A stretch of 8,098 bases of DNA, taken from contig JAEERN010000176.1 in assembly GCA_016285815.1 (NCBI GenBank), positions 1 through 8,098 of the forward strand, read 5' to 3'. The translations under genes and the position numbers were made by a program. This document shows positions 5,367-8,098 of this stretch, piece after piece (positions within the stretch are counted from its first letter, which is position 1; every line of letters begins with the position of its first letter). The stretch is from Clostridiales bacterium. GTDB lineage: Bacteria; Bacillota; Clostridia; Oscillospirales; QAMX01. The notes below the pieces were generated by a model. The model made no database searches. It had not been told where the DNA came from and worked only from the letters and a program-made list of their open reading frames with translations.

Positions 5367-7276
5367 GAGAGTACTTCCCCCTGATCGCCGCCGGCGCGGC
5401 CGCGGGCCTGCTGACGCTGATCTTCTCCGCGGCCTGGGCGGTCATGCGCCGCAGAAAGGCCGGTCCGGACTTCGAGCGCAGCATGAAGGACGGCGAGCTG
5501 ATCCGCCGCCTGATGCGGTACGCCCGCCCCGAGTGGAAGAGCTTCCTGCTGGCGCTGGTCATCATGCTGTTCTCCGTGGCCTACGACGTGATCTCGCCGC
5601 TGCTGGTGGGGCGCATCGAAGAGCTTCTGACGGACGACTTCGCCATGCCCCGCCTGCTGGCCATGGTGGCGGTCTACGCGGGGATCCTGATCGTCTCGCT
5701 GGTCTGCACCTATTTCCAGGCCATCCTGCTGCAGAAGACCGGCCAGCGCATCGTTTCCCACCTGCGCGAGGACCTGTTCGCCCACATCGAGAGCCTGTCC
5801 CACGGCCAGCTGAGCGCCATCCCCGTGGGCAAGCTGGTGACGCGCGTCACCAACGACACCAACGCCATCTCCATGCTGTTCACCAACATCGTCGTCAATC
5901 TGGTCAAAAACTGTCTCGTCATCGCGGGCGTGCTGGGGGCCATGCTGGCGCTGAACTACATGCTGACGCTGATGGTGCTGTGCTTCGTGCCCTTCATCGT
6001 GCTGTTCACGGTGATCTTCCGCCAGTTCTCCCGCCAGGCCTACCGCCGGGTCAAGAACGCCACCACGGACCTCAACACGTATCTCTCGGAAAACCTTTCG
6101 GGCATGAAGCTGATCCAGGTCTTCAACCGCGAGGCCCGCAAAAAGGCCGAGTTCGACGAGAAGAACGACGAGCTGCGCCGCGCCAAGCGCCAGCAGATCT
6201 TCGTCTTCAGCATCTTCCGCCCCGTGGTGTACATGCTGTACATCTCGTCGGTCCTCTGCCTGCTCTACCTCGGCGGCCGCGGCGTCATCCGGGAGGTCTC
6301 GTTCCTGGGACAGACCGTCACCGGCGGCGTCATCGTCTCGTTCTACATGTACATCTCCAAGTTCTTCAACCCCATCCAGAGCCTGGCCGAGCAGTTCAAC
6401 TGGCTGCAGTCGGCCCTGGCCTCGGCGGAGAAGATCTTCACGGTCATGGACATCCCCCCCGAGATCGCCGACGCGCCGGACGCCGTCGAGCTGGGCGAGG
6501 TCCGCGGCGAGATCGAGTTCCGGAACGTCTGGTTCGCCTACGTGCCCGGCGAGTGGGTCCTGAAGGACGTGTCCTTCACCGTTCCCGCCCGCAGCACGGC
6601 GGCCTTCGTGGGCGCCACGGGCTCGGGCAAGACCACCATCCTCTCCCTGCTCTGCCGCAACTATGAGATCCAGCAGGGCGAGATCCTGCTGGACGGTGTG
6701 GACATCCGGACGTACACCGTCGCCTCGCTGCGGCGCCGCTTCGGCCAGATGCTGCAGGACGTGTTCCTCTTCGCGGGGACGGTGCGCTCCAACATCCTGC
6801 TGGGGCTGGAGGGCGTCCCGGACAGCGAGGTGCTGGAGGCCTGCCGCTACGTCAACGCGGACCGGTTCCTCGCCCGCCTGCCCGACGGGCTGGACGAAGA
6901 GGTCCGCGAGCGCGGCAACAATTTCTCGGCCGGCCAGCGCCAGCTGCTGTCCTTTGCCCGCACCGTGATCCACCGGCCCGAGATCATGATCCTGGACGAA
7001 GCCACGGCCAACATCGACACCGAGACCGAGCTGCTGATCCAGAACTCGCTGGAAAAGATGCGGAACATCGGCACCATGCTGGTGGTGGCCCACCGGCTCT
7101 CCACCATCCAGCACGCGGACGTCATCTTCTGCCTCTCCCACGGCGAGATCGTCGAGCGCGGCACCCACGCCGAGCTGCTGAAGCTTCGCGGCCGTTATTA
7201 CGAGCTCTACACGCTTCAGGAGCACAAACAGGCGCTGGCCCGCGCCGCGCTGGACGCCGCGGCCCCCGTCCGCTGA
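5363..7276 (+). CDS. ABC exporter half-transporter with catalytic Glu (637 aa, LmrD/BmrD/TM288-like)
   Basis: This is the partner half of the exporter. A membrane domain (about 58-350) precedes an ATPase domain (about 382-620) with Walker A VGATGSGKTT (416-425), Q-loop Gln465 in QMLQDVFLF, an X-loop RERG (515-518), the altered signature FSAGQ (521-525), Walker B IMILDE (541-546) with catalytic Glu546, and switch His577. Its intact Walker B would face the normal VSGGQ of the first half, giving one working ATP site. An extra hydrophobic helix at residues 6-28, ending in MRRRK, precedes the usual six; this extended N-terminus fits the longer size of BmrD/LmrD-type partners. The start is the GTG overlapping the upstream stop, with AGGGAGGG (5348-5355) 7 bases before it; a longer frame from 5291 lies inside the first ABC gene. 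The gene ends in a strong terminator. Confidence 0.94.
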   Translation: MREYFPLIAAGAAAGLLTLIFSAAWAVMRRRKAGPDFERSMKDGELIRRLMRYARPEWKSFLLALVIMLFSVAYDVISPLLVGRIEELLTDDFAMPRLLAMVAVYAGILIVSLVCTYFQAILLQKTGQRIVSHLREDLFAHIESLSHGQLSAIPVGKLVTRVTNDTNAISMLFTNIVVNLVKNCLVIAGVLGAMLALNYMLTLMVLCFVPFIVLFTVIFRQFSRQAYRRVKNATTDLNTYLSENLSGMKLIQVFNREARKKAEFDEKNDELRRAKRQQIFVFSIFRPVVYMLYISSVLCLLYLGGRGVIREVSFLGQTVTGGVIVSFYMYISKFFNPIQSLAEQFNWLQSALASAEKIFTVMDIPPEIADAPDAVELGEVRGEIEFRNVWFAYVPGEWVLKDVSFTVPARSTAAFVGATGSGKTTILSLLCRNYEIQQGEILLDGVDIRTYTVASLRRRFGQMLQDVFLFAGTVRSNILLGLEGVPDSEVLEACRYVNADRFLARLPDGLDEEVRERGNNFSAGQRQLLSFARTVIHRPEIMILDEATANIDTETELLIQNSLEKMRNIGTMLVVAHRLSTIQHADVIFCLSHGEIVERGTHAELLKLRGRYYELYTLQEHKQALARAALDAAAPVR

Positions 7277-7298
7277 CGCCTCTCCCCCCGCCGCGCCT

Positions 7299-7331
7299 GC
7301 CGTCCCCTGCCGCAAGGGGGCGGCTTTTTTT
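7299..7331 (+). terminator. Intrinsic terminator of the exporter operon
   Basis: GCCGTCCCCT (7299-7308) pairs with AGGGGGCGGC (7315-7324), a 10-bp stem with one G-T pair and a six-base loop, followed at once by seven T residues (7325-7331). It begins 23 bases after the second ABC stop codon and separates this operon from the FtsK promoter. Confidence 0.95.
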
Positions 7332-7353
7332 CTGTAAATAAGAGAAGAAGGTC

Positions 7354-7382
7354 TTTCCATTTGTCCGCTGGTGTGGTATAAT
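7354..7382 (+). promoter_or_regulatory. Extended -10 promoter of the FtsK/SpoIIIE gene
   Basis: A perfect TATAAT (7377-7382) is preceded by TGG, giving an extended -10, and by TTTCCA (7354-7359, 4 of 6 matches to TTGACA) with a 17-base spacer. Transcription should begin near 7389, leaving a leader of roughly 80 bases before the start codon. Confidence 0.87.
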
Positions 7383-7404
7383 AGAGTGAATCAATGTGAC
7401 GATC

Positions 7405-7455
7405 CGGCGCGGTCCCGCGCCGAAATCCGCGTTTCACACGGTCCGCAACTGAAAC
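7405..7455 (+). promoter_or_regulatory. Structured 5' leader of the FtsK/SpoIIIE gene
   Basis: Two inverted repeats lie between the promoter and the ribosome binding site. CGGCGCG/CGCGCCG (7405-7411, 7416-7422) forms a stable 7-bp stem with a GTCC loop. GTTTCA/TGAAAC (7431-7436, 7450-7455) forms a weaker stem ending two bases before GGAGG. Neither is followed by a T-run, so they are not terminators. They may affect message stability or ribosome access. Confidence 0.5.
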
Positions 7456-7471
7456 ATGGAGGTATCCACCT

Positions 7472-8098
7472 TTGGCCGGAAAGAAAAAGAAAACGGAAAA
7501 GCGCGCCGCGCCGCAGGGCCCCGTGGCCCCCAGCGCCTCGTCGCGCCGGTGGCGCGAGGCGTCCGTCATCCTGCTGGCGCTTCTCGCCGTTCTGATGACC
7601 GTCGGGTTCTTCGCGCCCAACGCCGCCGTTCTCAAGGCGGTCAACGGCGCCGTGGCCTGGCTGATCGGGCCGGGGCTTTACGTCGTTCCCGCCGCGCTTC
7701 TGGTCGTTGCGGGACATCTGCTGCTGCGTCTCAACCGGAAGCTGCGTCCCTTCTGGGTCGCCGCGGTATCGTCCGTGCCCGTCCTGACGGGCGCGCTGGC
7801 GCACCTGTTCCTGGCGGGCGAGCCCGTCTCCGCCGCCGAGCTGGGGGCGGAGGGCATGCTGCTGCACAGCGGCGGCATCCTCGCCGGGGGCTTCACCCAG
7901 CTTTTGATCCGCGCCTTCTCCAAGGTCGGCGCCGGGATCCTGCTGTTCCTGCTGGCCCTGCTGGTGGTCCTGGCCATCCTGCGCATCCCCCTGTCGAAGC
8001 TGATGAACAAGGCCTCCGACGAGATGGAGCGCACCGGCACCCGCGCCGCGGAAAAGCACTCGGCCCGCCAGGCCGAGCGCGCCGAGCGCCGCCGTCTC
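7472..8098 (+). CDS. ftsK: FtsK/SpoIIIE-family DNA translocase, N-terminal part (runs off window)
   Basis: The 209 visible residues match the layout of the membrane anchor of FtsK/SpoIIIE translocases, which pump chromosomal DNA through the division or sporulation septum. A Lys-rich start (MAGKKKKTEKR) is followed by hydrophobic helices at about 31-48, 58-85, 93-114 and 152-173. Between the last two is the Gly-rich segment SGGILAGGFTQLLIRAFSKVG (133-153), comparable to GGxxG near the last helix in SpoIIIE. After the final helix comes a charged stretch rich in Arg, Ala and Glu (180-209), the start of the linker to the motor domain. The motor with its Walker motifs lies beyond the window. The start is TTG 7472, with GGAGG (7458-7462) 9 bases upstream; the Lys-rich start supports it. 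The ATPase domain is not visible, so the family is strongly suggested rather than proven, and FtsK and SpoIIIE cannot be told apart. Confidence 0.8.
   Translation, partial: MAGKKKKTEKRAAPQGPVAPSASSRRWREASVILLALLAVLMTVGFFAPNAAVLKAVNGAVAWLIGPGLYVVPAALLVVAGHLLLRLNRKLRPFWVAAVSSVPVLTGALAHLFLAGEPVSAAELGAEGMLLHSGGILAGGFTQLLIRAFSKVGAGILLFLLALLVVLAILRIPLSKLMNKASDEMERTGTRAAEKHSARQAERAERRRL

Noticed and set aside
5309..7360. 683-codon open frame on the minus strand
   Set aside because: Antisense shadow of the second ABC half with low-complexity composition; it also runs through the operon terminator.

Overview
The window is GC-rich bacterial chromosome with the layout of a high-GC Firmicute, most likely an Oscillospiraceae/Ruminococcaceae-type Clostridium relative. 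This is inferred from strong AAGGAGG-type ribosome binding sites, extended -10 promoters (TGnTATAAT) in AT-richer intergenic gaps, frequent GTG/TTG starts, an SfsA C-terminus, a Firmicute-style LmrCD/BmrCD exporter pair and an FtsK/SpoIIIE-like N-terminus. The genes look like ordinary core and housekeeping genes. No RNA genes, mobile elements, CRISPR arrays or phage genes were recognised, and no gap between genes exceeds 300 bases.

Layout: (1) 1-91, C-terminal end of sfsA (+), followed after 45 bases by a GNAT acetyltransferase gene (137-610, +). (2) A hairpin at 638-676 separates that pair from a convergent minus-strand gene (695-1933) for a uroporphyrinogen-decarboxylase-fold protein of unknown substrate. 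(3) An AT-rich, repeat-rich gap at 1934-2085 lies upstream of that gene and downstream of the next minus-strand gene, an exodeoxyribonuclease III/AP endonuclease (2086-2841). (4) A 161-base divergent promoter region (2842-3002) carries recognisable back-to-back promoters and related TTTTCCG(G)AAA elements. (5) A three-gene plus-strand operon follows: a 183-aa multi-span membrane protein of unknown function (3003-3554), then two ABC half-transporters (3582-5366 and 5363-7276) that overlap by four bases and look like the two unequal halves of a heterodimeric exporter. It ends in a strong intrinsic terminator (7299-7331). (6) An extended -10 promoter (7354-7382) and a structured leader precede the start of an FtsK/SpoIIIE DNA translocase gene (7472 onward), which runs off the window.

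How the genes work together: the clearest functional unit is the exporter operon. The first ABC half has a canonical signature but an Asp in place of the catalytic Glu. The second half has the Glu but an altered signature (FSAGQ). This is the complementary pattern expected of one active and one degenerate ATP site. The upstream membrane protein is probably co-transcribed with the exporter, but its role cannot be read from sequence. The other genes are independent (acetyl transfer, DNA repair, a possible methyl-transfer or decarboxylase-like enzyme, chromosome translocation). Nothing in the window proves a new biological system. The most unexplained signals are the repeat cluster at 1971-2070 and the shared palindromic element in the divergent promoter region.
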